Assembly: GCA_030064795.1 (NCBI GenBank)
Contig: JASJEI010000347.1
Span: 1-22,413, forward strand
Source of the DNA: Pleurocapsa sp. MO_226.B13
GTDB lineage: Bacteria > Cyanobacteriota > Cyanobacteriia > Cyanobacteriales > Xenococcaceae
Direction: 5' to 3'
DNA: 22,413 bases
A program made the position numbers and the translations under genes. Below the pieces are notes generated by a model that was given only the letters and a program-made list of their open reading frames with translations, was not told the origin of the DNA and did not search any database. This document shows, in pieces, positions 16,146 through 22,413 of the stretch. The number at the start of each line of letters is the position of its first letter. Position 1 is the stretch's first letter.

Positions 16146-16550
16146 TTACAATCCTTCAATCAATAAAGACCAGAAACTTTTTCCAGGCATACTTCCACTA
16201 CCCCAAGCACTTCCCGAACCATAAATCGGTACGAAAGTAATCGATAAACAAGTAAGTAAGACCGCTATTAATAATAATGCTCTGAGCCAACCCTGCTCAA
16301 AATAGCAAATACCAATACTCAACAGCTTGGCGAGGTAAGATAACAACCAACTATATATCGCTGCATTCAGCAGAATTATCAGTCCCAAAGGCGGTGCTGT
16401 TACGAGTAAAATCAAACCCCAAATCGCCGTCCCAATGTTCGGAAAAATTAAAATCAGGATGAACGCAAACATATAAGTGGGCAGCCATAAATTGAAGCAG
16501 ATCCACAGCGTCAACCAGATCGTTTTTTGATTTAAAAGTAAAAATTTCAA
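16146..16550 (-). CDS. Small integral membrane protein of unknown function
   Basis: The 134-residue protein is almost entirely hydrophobic, with about four membrane segments: near 11-37 (a tryptophan-rich start and ILILIF), 41-57, 59-80 and 87-107. The C-terminal tail is Gly/Ser-rich (GSGSAWGSGSMPG). No signal peptide cleavage site or catalytic motif is visible, and I do not recognise a family. It lies in the same-strand cluster between a SUKH gene and a DUF6714-like gene. Multi-pass proteins occur among immunity proteins to membrane-acting toxins, but nothing here proves that role. Confidence 0.7.
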   Translation of the reverse strand: MKFLLLNQKTIWLTLWICFNLWLPTYMFAFILILIFPNIGTAIWGLILLVTAPPLGLIILLNAAIYSWLLSYLAKLLSIGICYFEQGWLRALLLIAVLLTCLSITFVPIYGSGSAWGSGSMPGKSFWSLLIEGL

Positions 16551-16678
16551 GACGACAAATCCTCTCTACTGATTACTGATTGTTAATTTCTGACTATAGC
16601 TGTGACTTGCGATATATTGTTCAGCTTATCCAATATTCTTCAAGCACTTGCATCCCATAGTCTTGATAATCAGAATCT

Positions 16679-17080
16679 TCATCTCTCTGCCAAGATCTCC
16701 AAAAACTGAACGATAACTTCCTCCTGCTCTGGGGTTATTAAGGAAAATCTCGATGGTTCTCTGTCAGGAGGACGCAGTGAAAATAACGTTGCTTCAACTG
16801 CAAGAACAGACTCAATGGGTGAATCTTTGGTAGCATTTCGCAGAGAGTAGTTAATCAAAAATGGTAAATAATAGTGCCAAGAAACGGGATCTAGATGAGG
16901 AAGCCCCCAATATGCGAACTGCTGCAAATATTCATCAGTAGGTTGGTCTAATTGTTCATCATATTCTGGAGGCAAATCGTAGCTATCTACTGCATTACCT
17001 CCACGAAGGGTCATCGGTGGTGTTTTAACTGTTGCTCCATCAAAGACCGTGTTAACCAGTTCGATTAGATCGAGGTTCAT
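16679..17080 (-). CDS. DUF6714-like protein with an apparent C-terminal frameshift
   Basis: The 133-residue frame contains FAYWGLPHLDPVSWHYYLPFLINYSL at about 56-81 (given here as the W-H-Y-Y-L-P motif), which resembles DUF6714 proteins; the assignment is from memory of the pattern. The frame ends FLEILAER at a GAGAGA run. Removing one base there leads straight into a second open frame that encodes DEDSDYQDYGMQVLEEYWIS and stops at 16621. An acidic, aromatic tail of that kind looks like a natural continuation, so the gene probably spanned 16621-17080 before a one-base insertion, or the run holds a sequencing error. It belongs to the same-strand cluster. Function is unknown. Confidence 0.7.
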   Translation of the reverse strand: MNLDLIELVNTVFDGATVKTPPMTLRGGNAVDSYDLPPEYDEQLDQPTDEYLQQFAYWGLPHLDPVSWHYYLPFLINYSLRNATKDSPIESVLAVEATLFSLRPPDREPSRFSLITPEQEEVIVQFLEILAER

Positions 17081-17113
17081 TTCTAATTATCGGAAGTAAA
17101 AATAATTTAAACC

Positions 17114-17169
17114 ATTCGCGATCGCCCCAGAGCTCACGCGACAAGTTACACGATCGCGATCGCGTGAAT
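17114..17169. promoter_or_regulatory. Imperfect inverted repeat built of HIP1-like GCGATCG sequences
   Basis: ATTCGCGATCG at 17114-17124 pairs with CGATCGCGTGAAT at 17157-17169 apart from a two-base bulge. The spacer also has CACGCG, which can pair within the right arm. It lies between the Imm50-like and DUF6714-like genes. A transcript hairpin is possible, but HIP1 octamers are abundant in cyanobacteria and pair by nature. Confidence 0.3.
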
Positions 17170-17189
17170 GTTATCACCTATTTGGCATT

Positions 17190-17606
17190 TTAGAGCTCTC
17201 TACGTTCAAGCACCTGGACTTTAAAACACTTAAAAGAAAGTGCGACCCCAAATGCTTGCTCGAAACGTACGGAAATCCATGGTGGTAGAGGCTCGCCATC
17301 AGGGCGATTACCTCTAGCAACATATTCGAAATTTAGGTCATAGACGGCATTTTGATGATTGAATTCTTCCATTCGTATTTCGTCGCAATCATGGAATTTC
17401 AACACGGCAATATATGGATCTTTTAGCGCACATAATTCGAACGATGCTACTATAACTGGGCCTATCCATACATTATCGTCTGGCCTTACGTCTCCTCTCC
17501 ACATATTTAAATTATGGACTTCTGCATCATGAAAATTGGGCCATTCTCCATTATCGAGAATTAATTCACTATTTTCGATCTCACGAATTGGGTCAAATTT
17601 AGTCAT
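17190..17606 (-). CDS. Imm50-like immunity protein
   Basis: The 138-residue protein contains GEWPNFHDAEVHNLNMWRGD at residues 20-39. W-P-x-F-H-D-A-E-V is the signature I associate with the Imm50 family of polymorphic-toxin immunity proteins. The rest alternates beta strands (VIVASFELCAL, YIAVLKFHDC) and ends in a conserved-looking WISVRFEQAFGVALSFKCFKV segment. No membrane segment or signal peptide is present, as expected for a cytoplasmic immunity protein. It is flanked on the same strand by a SpoIIAA-like gene and a DUF6714-like gene, with no toxin gene next to it. Assignment rests on the motif; I rate it as likely. Confidence 0.65.
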   Translation of the reverse strand: MTKFDPIREIENSELILDNGEWPNFHDAEVHNLNMWRGDVRPDDNVWIGPVIVASFELCALKDPYIAVLKFHDCDEIRMEEFNHQNAVYDLNFEYVARGNRPDGEPLPPWISVRFEQAFGVALSFKCFKVQVLERREL

Positions 17607-17708
17607 GGCGCAGAGCTGAAAAAGAGCTTTATTAACGTTAAGTTCCCCGACACGAAATCATTCGCGTCCGATGGAACGGCTGGTTAGCTAAATTTTAATT
17701 TTTAAGTT

Positions 17709-18074
17709 CTACTCTGATAGCCATGTTTCTGCCTCTTCTTTCCGATCTCGCTCGAAAGCTTTAATTTCAAGACCTGGAATTAACATGCCTTCAAATTCAC
17801 TTACTTTTTTGAGCCAATTCTTGTCAGTCAAAACTGCTGCACGCTCAAATTTCTTGAGCAACCCAAACATTGATGGCAATCGCGAAAACTCAATTGCTAT
17901 TGCACCCAATGATGGAAGGTGAAAGTCAATAACATCATACAACATCTTTCCATTTTCAATTTCTTTGGACTTGTTAACAAGTTCATCTAAAGCAATCTCC
18001 ATTTCCTCGGAGTTTAATTTTCCACTCAACTCAATATCTAAACGATTCATTCCTTTATTCGTTACTTTAAACAT
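17709..18074 (-). CDS. SpoIIAA-like (STAS-type) protein
   Basis: The 121-residue protein follows the SpoIIAA-like pattern: an early LDIELSGKLNSEEMEIAL, a central strand with LYDVIDF, then FERAAVLTDKNWLKK, and a C-terminal EIKAFERDRKEEAETWLSE. In this family a short alpha/beta STAS-like domain ends with an F-x-x-x-x-x-x-x-A-x-x-W-L helix. Such proteins are small and cytoplasmic; their ligand is not known to me, and the STAS phosphorylatable serine is not evident here. It is transcribed with the neighbouring small genes or from its own promoter in the 85-base gap to the next gene. No feature ties it to immunity apart from location. Confidence 0.75.
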   Translation of the reverse strand: MFKVTNKGMNRLDIELSGKLNSEEMEIALDELVNKSKEIENGKMLYDVIDFHLPSLGAIAIEFSRLPSMFGLLKKFERAAVLTDKNWLKKVSEFEGMLIPGLEIKAFERDRKEEAETWLSE

Positions 18075-18159
18075 GTTCGAAAATTAGCTCTAAATTACTT
18101 ATTTGTGACAACCGAAATCCAAGTCAAAATTAAGGCAAAACTATTTCTAAAATTGGTAC

Positions 18160-18456
18160 TCATTCATCCTCTTCAACACCTTGGATTTGATTCTTCTGGT
18201 CTTTGGGAATGAGTTCGACTAAACTTTCAGCCATCTGTTCGATTAAGTCATATTGACTAAAGCTTTCATCCCCCGCAAAATGCTGAGATGCTTCGATATT
18301 TCTCAGGGTTAAAGCCAATTGTAATCTACTCAAGTCCAGCGTTCCTTCTCGATAAAAATCTAAGGGAATTTCTTCAATTTCGGGCATCTTTTCTTTAAAT
18401 TTAGCTTCTAGATACTCAAGTCCAGCCTTAAGACTTTCTTCTTCATTTGACTGCAA
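18160..18456 (-). CDS. Small acidic protein of unknown function
   Basis: The 98-residue protein is acidic and likely helical (EEESLKAGLEYLEAKFKEKM; LDLSRLQLALTLRNIEASQ; YDLIEQMAESLVELI). Its start codon lies within the 3' end of the upstream gene (14-base overlap, different frame), so the two are probably translated together and may form a complex. I do not recognise a family. No cysteine pairs, membrane segments or nucleotide motifs are visible. Confidence 0.65.
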   Translation of the reverse strand: MQSNEEESLKAGLEYLEAKFKEKMPEIEEIPLDFYREGTLDLSRLQLALTLRNIEASQHFAGDESFSQYDLIEQMAESLVELIPKDQKNQIQGVEEDE

Positions 18457-18823
18457 TCCTCAGTTTAGTAGCTTGAGCCGCTCTGGGGTTGATACGCTTT
18501 TCAAAAAAGTCGATCGCTTTAATAGCTCGGTCAAATGAGCGAACTTCTAACAATAATTCCCCCTCTCCTCGCCAAAAGAAATCGCCAAGAACGATCAGCT
18601 TGGCTTCTTTAGGAATTTTGGAGTAGGACAGCTCAAATCTCAGTTTTTTGGCTTCGTGTTCGTAAATCCAACGCCAACGGTTGAGAGCTTGTTCAAAATA
18701 GACGCAGCGGAGTTTTTTAAAGACTCCTAAAACTGTCTTGGGCTTGATAACTTGATAGTAAATCCTGACAGGTTGGCTGGGCTCACCCGTATAGGTACTA
18801 ATCAAGATTTTTTCTTCTTTCAT
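18443..18823 (-). CDS. Basic protein of unknown function, paired with the 98-residue gene
   Basis: The 126-residue protein is basic and shows alternating strand and helix segments: KILISTYTGEPSQPVRIYYQVI, then LRCVYFEQALNRWRWIYEHEAKKLRF, then LIVLGDFFWRGEGELLLEVRSFDRAIKAIDFFEKRI. The end (RINPRAAQATKLRIAVK) is arginine/lysine-rich. It overlaps the downstream acidic gene by 14 bases. One basic and one acidic small protein in tight coupling is a layout shared by toxin-antitoxin and immunity pairs, but no toxin fold is recognised and that remains a guess. A candidate promoter lies about 60 bases upstream. Confidence 0.65.
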   Translation of the reverse strand: MKEEKILISTYTGEPSQPVRIYYQVIKPKTVLGVFKKLRCVYFEQALNRWRWIYEHEAKKLRFELSYSKIPKEAKLIVLGDFFWRGEGELLLEVRSFDRAIKAIDFFEKRINPRAAQATKLRIAVK

Positions 18824-18881
18824 CGCTTGATTTAATCAATAGACAGTGGCAAGATTTTTAAACTCATGCCCCCTGTTCGCA

Positions 18882-18910
18882 GGTATAATACCTCCAAATA
18901 TCTCTGCCAA
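18882..18910 (-). promoter_or_regulatory. Candidate promoter with a 13-bp dyad for the 126/98-residue gene pair
   Basis: On the minus strand TTGGCA (18910-18905) and TATACC (18887-18882) are 17 bases apart, a fair sigma-70 type match. The -10 region lies in the perfect dyad AGGTAT-A-ATACCT at 18881-18893, which could be an operator. The predicted leader would be about 50 bases long. Confidence 0.35.
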
Positions 18911-19009
18911 GTTCCCAGAGAGTTCCGCTCGGAGAACTCCCAAAATTAATTTTATCTAGAATTAGGTTCGTTGCCTTACATCAATAATTGATTAATTTAA
19001 GAACAGCTT

Positions 19010-20059
19010 TTAGTTCTCTTCATCCCAATCAATGTATTGTGGAGGGCTTGCGCCTGTCCGTTTGCTAATGATTGGATACCGCTTTTTGGGTGTCGCCTTC
19101 ACTATGTCTATCACATTGATTTGATGCCTCCAATCATCACCAAAATCAAACCAGTAACCAAAAGCCTGTTCTAGTTGTAAATTCAGCGAACCGATTTTCG
19201 TCCGTGCCACATCGCCTGCATATTGACCCTCTTCAAGTTCATTCATGAATGACATAGATAATACATAACGTTTAGCTTTTGGATCGTATGGACCGCTGCC
19301 TCCAATCTGAAATTCATACATGTGTTCCTCTTCTCGCTCAAAGGCTTTAAAGATAGCATGATGAAGAGTTTCTAATGTTTGCTCGGAGCGAATTTCGATC
19401 GTTCGAGAAACAACTGGATTCTGTTCGACAAACGTTTCTGTTATGGGACCGTCAGTAAGAAAGACCTCTAAAACATAAACTCGACCGTTCTTTAAATCCC
19501 CTTCATTTGCTTCTGCTTCGATTTGTTGAGTTGCTTCAGATTCAAATTCTCGCTCGTCAGGAATATAGGGAATGATTCCTTGAAGAAATGCTTGTTCTTG
19601 TACCTCACGGGGGGCATTGCGAATATCCATGATGAAACCATTGACGGATACCATCCAGATGAGAGGATTATCATCAATTCTACTTGGCAAACACCAGTCG
19701 GGACTCATTTGAGACATTTTCATCATGTCGCGAATCTGTTTCGATTTACCCTGTCCCGTACTCTGTCCCACTCCAAAATGTTTGTAGAGTTCCGTCGCTT
19801 TAATATAGGGAGCTTGAGAAGAGTCATAAAGAAAATTGACCCAACCAATAGCGTGGACGATACCACAAGCCCAAGTTTTGGCTTTTCCTCTCATCAAGGG
19901 AGAAGGGCGTTTGCGACACAGGGCAGCCGTCAGCTTTCGTGACATCTCTGCATATTCGGTGTTGAGATAAGTCGAGCAGAAAGCATCAGTCAGGGCAGTA
20001 ATTTCTTCAAATTTAGACTGCATCTGCTTTGGTACTTTATCCCCTGTCGATTTGGTCAT
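19010..20059 (-). CDS. DUF6398 - plasmid pRiA4b ORF-3-like fusion protein
   Basis: The 349-residue protein has two parts. Residues about 14-160 match my memory of DUF6398: KRPSPLMRGKAKTWACGIVHAIG, then a helix-turn-helix-like segment ATELYKHFGVGQSTGQGKSKQIRDMM (88-113). Residues about 193-349 resemble the plasmid pRiA4b ORF-3 family: VYVLEVFL, VVSRTIEIRSEQTLETLHHAIFKAF, YEFQIGGSGPYDP, FGYWFDFGDDWRHQINV. Members are common on plasmids, and the biochemical role is not known. An acidic linker (residues 170-188) joins the parts. The start is chosen from the first ATG with TTGAAG upstream. A DNA-binding role for the first part is inferred only from the helix pattern. Confidence 0.85.
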   Translation of the reverse strand: MTKSTGDKVPKQMQSKFEEITALTDAFCSTYLNTEYAEMSRKLTAALCRKRPSPLMRGKAKTWACGIVHAIGWVNFLYDSSQAPYIKATELYKHFGVGQSTGQGKSKQIRDMMKMSQMSPDWCLPSRIDDNPLIWMVSVNGFIMDIRNAPREVQEQAFLQGIIPYIPDEREFESEATQQIEAEANEGDLKNGRVYVLEVFLTDGPITETFVEQNPVVSRTIEIRSEQTLETLHHAIFKAFEREEEHMYEFQIGGSGPYDPKAKRYVLSMSFMNELEEGQYAGDVARTKIGSLNLQLEQAFGYWFDFGDDWRHQINVIDIVKATPKKRYPIISKRTGASPPQYIDWDEEN

Positions 20060-20230
20060 GACTTCAAGTAGATTACGTTTTCAATTCCCCTTCTACATCT
20101 TTTAACGTATCATCTAAATAACATCTTGTTTAACAGAGGACAAGGCTGCGCTCTTGGGGGTAAACAAACAGAATAAGTAGTCATTTTTGATAATTACTAC
20201 GTCGTTTTTACATTGAAATTGAGGAAGAGG

Positions 20231-20259
20231 TCAAGTCCGATATTCTCCAACTGAGCTAA
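20231..20259 (-). other. tRNA 5'-half-like fragment
   Basis: Read on the minus strand this stretch begins TTAGCTCAGTTGGAGA and continues to TCGGACTTGA, recalling the D arm and the start of an anticodon arm of a tRNA. No matching acceptor stem, T arm (GTTCGA) or closed anticodon stem follows, so it is not a working tRNA gene. It lies 20 bases after the Nudix stop. It may be a remnant or chance. Confidence 0.25.
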
Positions 20260-20278
20260 TGATGGATGAGTTTTTTGG

Positions 20279-20761
20279 TTATTGGGATGGCTGGTTTCTG
20301 GAAAATTGTACTCGATTGACTAATCGAGCTAAAAATTCTCTTTGTCCTTTGACGATTTTTTTCTGCGCGATATCTAGAGAAAACCATTCTCCTCTGTCAA
20401 CTTCAGGATATTCTTCAATGTTGCCTGATTTTCTGGGCCACTCCAATTTAAATGTATTACTTTTTAATCGGGAAAGATCGAAGTCGTCCTCAATAGACCA
20501 TGCATGAACGATCTTTTTACTGGGCTGTCTTAATTGCCCAAGCTCGATAAACTCTCCTTCAACAACAAAACCAGTTTCTTCCCTAAACTCTCTTTTCGCC
20601 GCCTCAAGAGGATTTTCGCTTTCATCAAAAATCCCTTTCGGAATTGACCAAGCCCCTAAATCTTTTCCCGACCAAAATGGCCCCCCTGGATGAACCAATA
20701 AAACTTGTAAATCATTATTATGATATCGATAGACAAGTATACCTGCGCTGTGAACACTCAT
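20279..20761 (-). CDS. Nudix hydrolase
   Basis: From the ATG at 20761 the protein has 160 residues. A perfect Nudix box spans residues 43-65: G-x5-E-x7-REFREETGF, with the metal-binding glutamates E61 and E62 in the helix. The lead-in SAGILVYRY and GAWSIPKG are typical of NTP/diadenosine-polyphosphate-type Nudix enzymes, which cleave a nucleoside diphosphate linked to another moiety. The substrate cannot be told from sequence. I prefer the ATG at 20761 over the GTG at 20785, because AGAGG lies 10 bases before the ATG while the purine run before the GTG is too close. Loss of the box residues would be required to argue against activity; all are present. Confidence 0.92.
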   Translation of the reverse strand: MSVHSAGILVYRYHNNDLQVLLVHPGGPFWSGKDLGAWSIPKGIFDESENPLEAAKREFREETGFVVEGEFIELGQLRQPSKKIVHAWSIEDDFDLSRLKSNTFKLEWPRKSGNIEEYPEVDRGEWFSLDIAQKKIVKGQREFLARLVNRVQFSRNQPSQ

Positions 20762-20841
20762 CGTAATTTTGCCTCTAACTACCACTCCCTTGGTGTCAAA
20801 TGCGAGCTTGTCAATAGAGAGAAAGTTCGTGTTTTCTCACT

Positions 20842-21177
20842 TCATCCTTTGAGGTGCAATATAGTTTGAGTTTTATTCTCATCCACAATTTCTAGAGCGA
20901 CTACTTTGCCATTTCGATCTAATGCTTCCCAAACGGTCTTAGGAGCATGAATAGTGTGGGCATAGGTTACTTCCTCCCCTCCCGTGGAAATCGTCAAGTC
21001 GTTATCTCTATTGACTGAATCGTAGACTAGCGACCATAAAGGAGCATTCTGGAGCGGGATTTGGTCACCACGTTCGGGATCGACTATTTCCAACTTAATC
21101 AGCCGACCTCTATTGCCATTGGTAAATTGGTCGAAAAACTCGACCCATCGTTCTGGGTCAATTTGTTTGTTGCTCAT
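20842..21177 (-). CDS. DUF5335 family protein
   Basis: The 111-residue protein fits the DUF5335 pattern: an N-terminal W-x-x-F-F-D-x-F-T (residues 11-19), GRLIKLEIVDPERGDQIPL, then a middle LVYDSVNRDNDLTISTGGEEVTYAHTIHAPKTVWE and an end VVALEIVDENKTQTILHL. These are beta-rich small cytoplasmic proteins of unknown role. AAAGGA seven bases before the ATG is a good ribosome site. It is the first gene of the same-strand cluster after the 474-base gap. No function is assigned. Confidence 0.8.
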   Translation of the reverse strand: MSNKQIDPERWVEFFDQFTNGNRGRLIKLEIVDPERGDQIPLQNAPLWSLVYDSVNRDNDLTISTGGEEVTYAHTIHAPKTVWEALDRNGKVVALEIVDENKTQTILHLKG

Positions 21178-21651
21178 TTACTTATCCTTTCTAACGAACT
21201 GCTCGTTATAGTTTTTGAATTGGGAATTGATTGACTTTGTTACTGAGATTAGAGCTAAAATTTGAGGAACTTATGAGGAAAAATCAACCTGTCCCAACCC
21301 AGGGCAATCGTATATGACTGACGCTAACAGCGATCGCCTTCCAAGATTATTCTATTTGAGAACCCGACGTGAATAAAATTACTGTGGAATAGGATATCCA
21401 GTTAACAAGAAACCTGGGTTACTGGGCAACCGTAAATCAAGAAATCAAGTTACCTAGTAAGATATTTTTCTGGTTTTATCAAAGTAGTCTCGTTTTAAAC
21501 TGAGCCTCGAGTCAATCTCTAAAACCTTTGCCACACAAAATTTTAAGTTTGAGACTGACAATCAAGTGTGACCCTTTGCAGGAACTACATCCGCCTGGAT
21601 TTTTGAACTAGGGGCTCAATCCCAGTAATAACCAATGGTGTTTCTAAAGAG
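21178..21651. other. Non-coding stretch with few features
   Basis: I see no gene in this gap. It holds one GCGATCGC near 21330 and the reverse octamers listed separately. The promoter for the DUF5335 gene should be at its left end. Confidence 0.4.
21414..21429. repeat. Two reverse-oriented CCCAG octamers
   Basis: CTGGGTTA at 21414 and CTGGGCAA at 21422 are adjacent 8-bp units. Read on the minus strand they are TTGCCCAG and TAACCCAG, the same family as the parA-region arrays. ATATCCAG at 21394-21401 is a looser copy on the plus strand. Confidence 0.6.
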
Positions 21652-21807
21652 TTAAGTTGAGTTTTCGTTTGGGCTAGTTCTCTGTGTTCTTCCGATGAGG
21701 TTAACGTAAGTTCTGTCTTTTTTTGACCGAGCCACGTCTTGATAGGCTTCGTAATCAATCTGCCCATAATAGAGGGTGGCATCTCTTTCGCTAAGTTTCC
21801 GTTTCAC
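21652..21807 (-). CDS. Small protein of unknown function with a strong ribosome binding site
   Basis: A GTG at 21807 is preceded by GGAGGG with an 8-base spacer, the best ribosome site in this part of the window. The frame gives 51 residues beginning MKRKLSERDATLYYGQIDYE and continuing AYQDVARSKKDRTYVNLIGR, then a polar end (TSPNENST). Charged and aromatic residues are spread as in a real soluble protein. A competing 65-codon frame, offset from this one, runs from 21782 to 21585 without a good ribosome site. I prefer the shorter one. No family is recognised. Confidence 0.5.
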   Translation of the reverse strand: MKRKLSERDATLYYGQIDYEAYQDVARSKKDRTYVNLIGRTQRTSPNENST

Positions 21808-21938
21808 GATTGAATCCCTCCTTTTTTTGTCTTTACACTACCTTTGATAACACTCTCTTGATCTCCTCACCCTTCCTATCTATCTCTAAGATAAAATATC
21901 CTCTCAGCCGTAGAGTAACTTCGTGAAGTTTTCTTAAT

Positions 21939-22190
21939 TTGTCGTCTAATCAACAGAATTTAATTCAACAATTTAATCAGGTTTTGAGCTATTTTTTCTT
22001 GAAGCTTGTAGTAATTTGGCACTCTTTTTTGCCAGGGCTGTCCTTGCCATTGAGTAAATCAGTCATGGGTTATGCTCCAGAAAGCATCCCTCACCGTGTT
22101 GGCTTTAATTCGCTACATTGCCTTGAATCTACTTTCCAAGCAAACTTCAGCCAAAATAGGAAAAAAACTAAACGCTCAAAAGCTGGATAG
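21939..22190 (+). CDS. Weak candidate ORF of 83 codons
   Basis: A TTG start with no ribosome site opens a frame whose residues 13-40 are hydrophobic and whose end is very basic (RKKTKRSKAG). I do not recognise it. It is the only open stretch between the 51-residue gene and the Rossmann gene, and could well be chance. The rest of 21808-22309 shows nothing else clear. Confidence 0.2.
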   Translation: MSSNQQNLIQQFNQVLSYFFLKLVVIWHSFLPGLSLPLSKSVMGYAPESIPHRVGFNSLHCLESTFQANFSQNRKKTKRSKAG

Positions 22191-22280
22191 GACAACATTT
22201 ATTTGACTAAAGTTTTGACTGGATGAGTATGCGTTTGCCCCGATCTATGGCTTGACTGGATTTACATTGGTAGTTGCTAC

Positions 22281-22290
22281 ACTTATAAGT
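22281..22290. promoter_or_regulatory. Palindrome in the promoter region of the Rossmann gene
   Basis: ACTTATAAGT is a perfect 10-bp palindrome, 19 bases before the ATG, overlapping where the -10 would lie. HxlR-type regulators bind ACTT-AAGT dyads of this form before oxidoreductase genes, so an operator is plausible (inference). No regulator gene is within the window. Confidence 0.35.
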
Positions 22291-22309
22291 AAGCACTCAG
22301 GTTTAAGTT

Positions 22310-22413
22310 ATGAACCACAGAGATTTGCCTAGAGTCCTAGTGGCAGGTGGGACTGGATATATCGGCGGTGGTGTCTTGGAAGTTCTACAGCAGCAGGGCT
22401 TTTGGGTGCGAGC
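22310..22413 (+). CDS. NAD(P)-binding Rossmann protein, NmrA/SDR type (partial, start only)
   Basis: The ATG at 22310 opens a frame of 34 full codons to the window edge: MNHRDLPRVLVAGGTGYIGG and on through GVLEVLQQQGFWVRA. The VLVAGGTGYIG segment at residues 9-19 is the dinucleotide-binding beta-alpha turn (G-x-x-G-x-x-G) of extended or atypical short-chain dehydrogenases such as NmrA-like and NAD-epimerase proteins. The enzyme's substrate cannot be told from this piece. It is divergent in character from the small genes before it and may mark the return to ordinary genes. Confidence 0.8.
   Translation, partial: MNHRDLPRVLVAGGTGYIGGGVLEVLQQQGFWVR

Noticed and set aside
18920..18939. GAGTTC / GAACTC hairpin downstream of the 349-residue gene
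   Set aside because: The arms are exact, but no T-tract follows on the strand that would need it, and it also overlaps the upstream side of the next promoter; neither terminator nor operator is convincing.
19523..19942. 139-codon plus-strand frame
   Set aside because: It lies opposite the well-supported DUF6398/pRiA4b ORF-3 gene and shows no family pattern.
21585..21782. 65-codon minus-strand frame
   Set aside because: It overlaps the 51-residue gene in another frame and lacks a spaced ribosome site, though it cannot be excluded.
21917..21935. AACTTC-GT-GAAGTT with a following T-rich run
   Set aside because: It resembles a weak terminator on the plus strand, but no plus-strand gene precedes it.

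Overview
The window reads as cyanobacterial accessory DNA, probably a plasmid or a plasmid-derived island. Evidence for a cyanobacterium: scattered GCGATCGC (HIP1-type) octamers, short tandem repeats between genes, a two-partner-secretion exoprotein ending in a CHAT caspase-like domain, and proteins of the DUF5335 and SpoIIAA-like types. Evidence for a plasmid-like element: a DNA polymerase A without a 5' nuclease, a VirD4/TraD-type coupling ATPase, and a ParA/ribbon-helix-helix partition pair. I cannot name the species or tell plasmid from integrated element.

Layout. (1) 1-9403: the last 17 codons of what looks like a TpsB/ShlB outer-membrane transporter, then a 2226-residue protein that joins a GT2 glycosyltransferase, a buried signal peptide, a TPS (haemagglutinin) domain, a long repeat region and a CHAT protease domain. 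Convergent to it is a two-gene operon: a membrane-anchored TPR protein and an exported FecR-like/TPR protein. (2) 9404-10021: a non-coding stretch with a 185-bp MITE-like inverted-repeat element touching a perfect 8-bp-period tandem array. (3) 10022-15448: the polymerase (minus strand), then on the plus strand a small possible membrane protein, the coupling ATPase, parA and a ParG-like RHH gene. Octamers of the form (A/T)(A/T)ACCCAG recur in 8-bp register upstream of parA, inside the RHH coding sequence and just after it. (4) 15479-21177: ten minus-strand genes, mostly small, several from families known as immunity proteins or found beside them (SUKH/SMI1-KNR4, an Imm50-like protein, a DUF6714-like protein with an apparent frameshift), plus a membrane protein, a SpoIIAA-like protein, two overlapping unknowns, a DUF6398-pRiA4b ORF-3 fusion, a Nudix hydrolase and a DUF5335 protein. 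(5) 21178-22413: mostly non-coding, with one small candidate gene, then the start of an NAD(P)-binding Rossmann (NmrA/SDR) gene cut by the window edge.

How the parts may work together: the TpsB/TPS-CHAT unit would be a surface or secreted protease system, with the TPR/FecR pair as envelope accessory proteins (inference). ParA, the RHH protein and the octamer arrays look like a type Ib partition cassette whose DNA site has spread into the gene for its own binding protein. The minus-strand cluster resembles an immunity-gene storehouse without an obvious cognate toxin inside the window.
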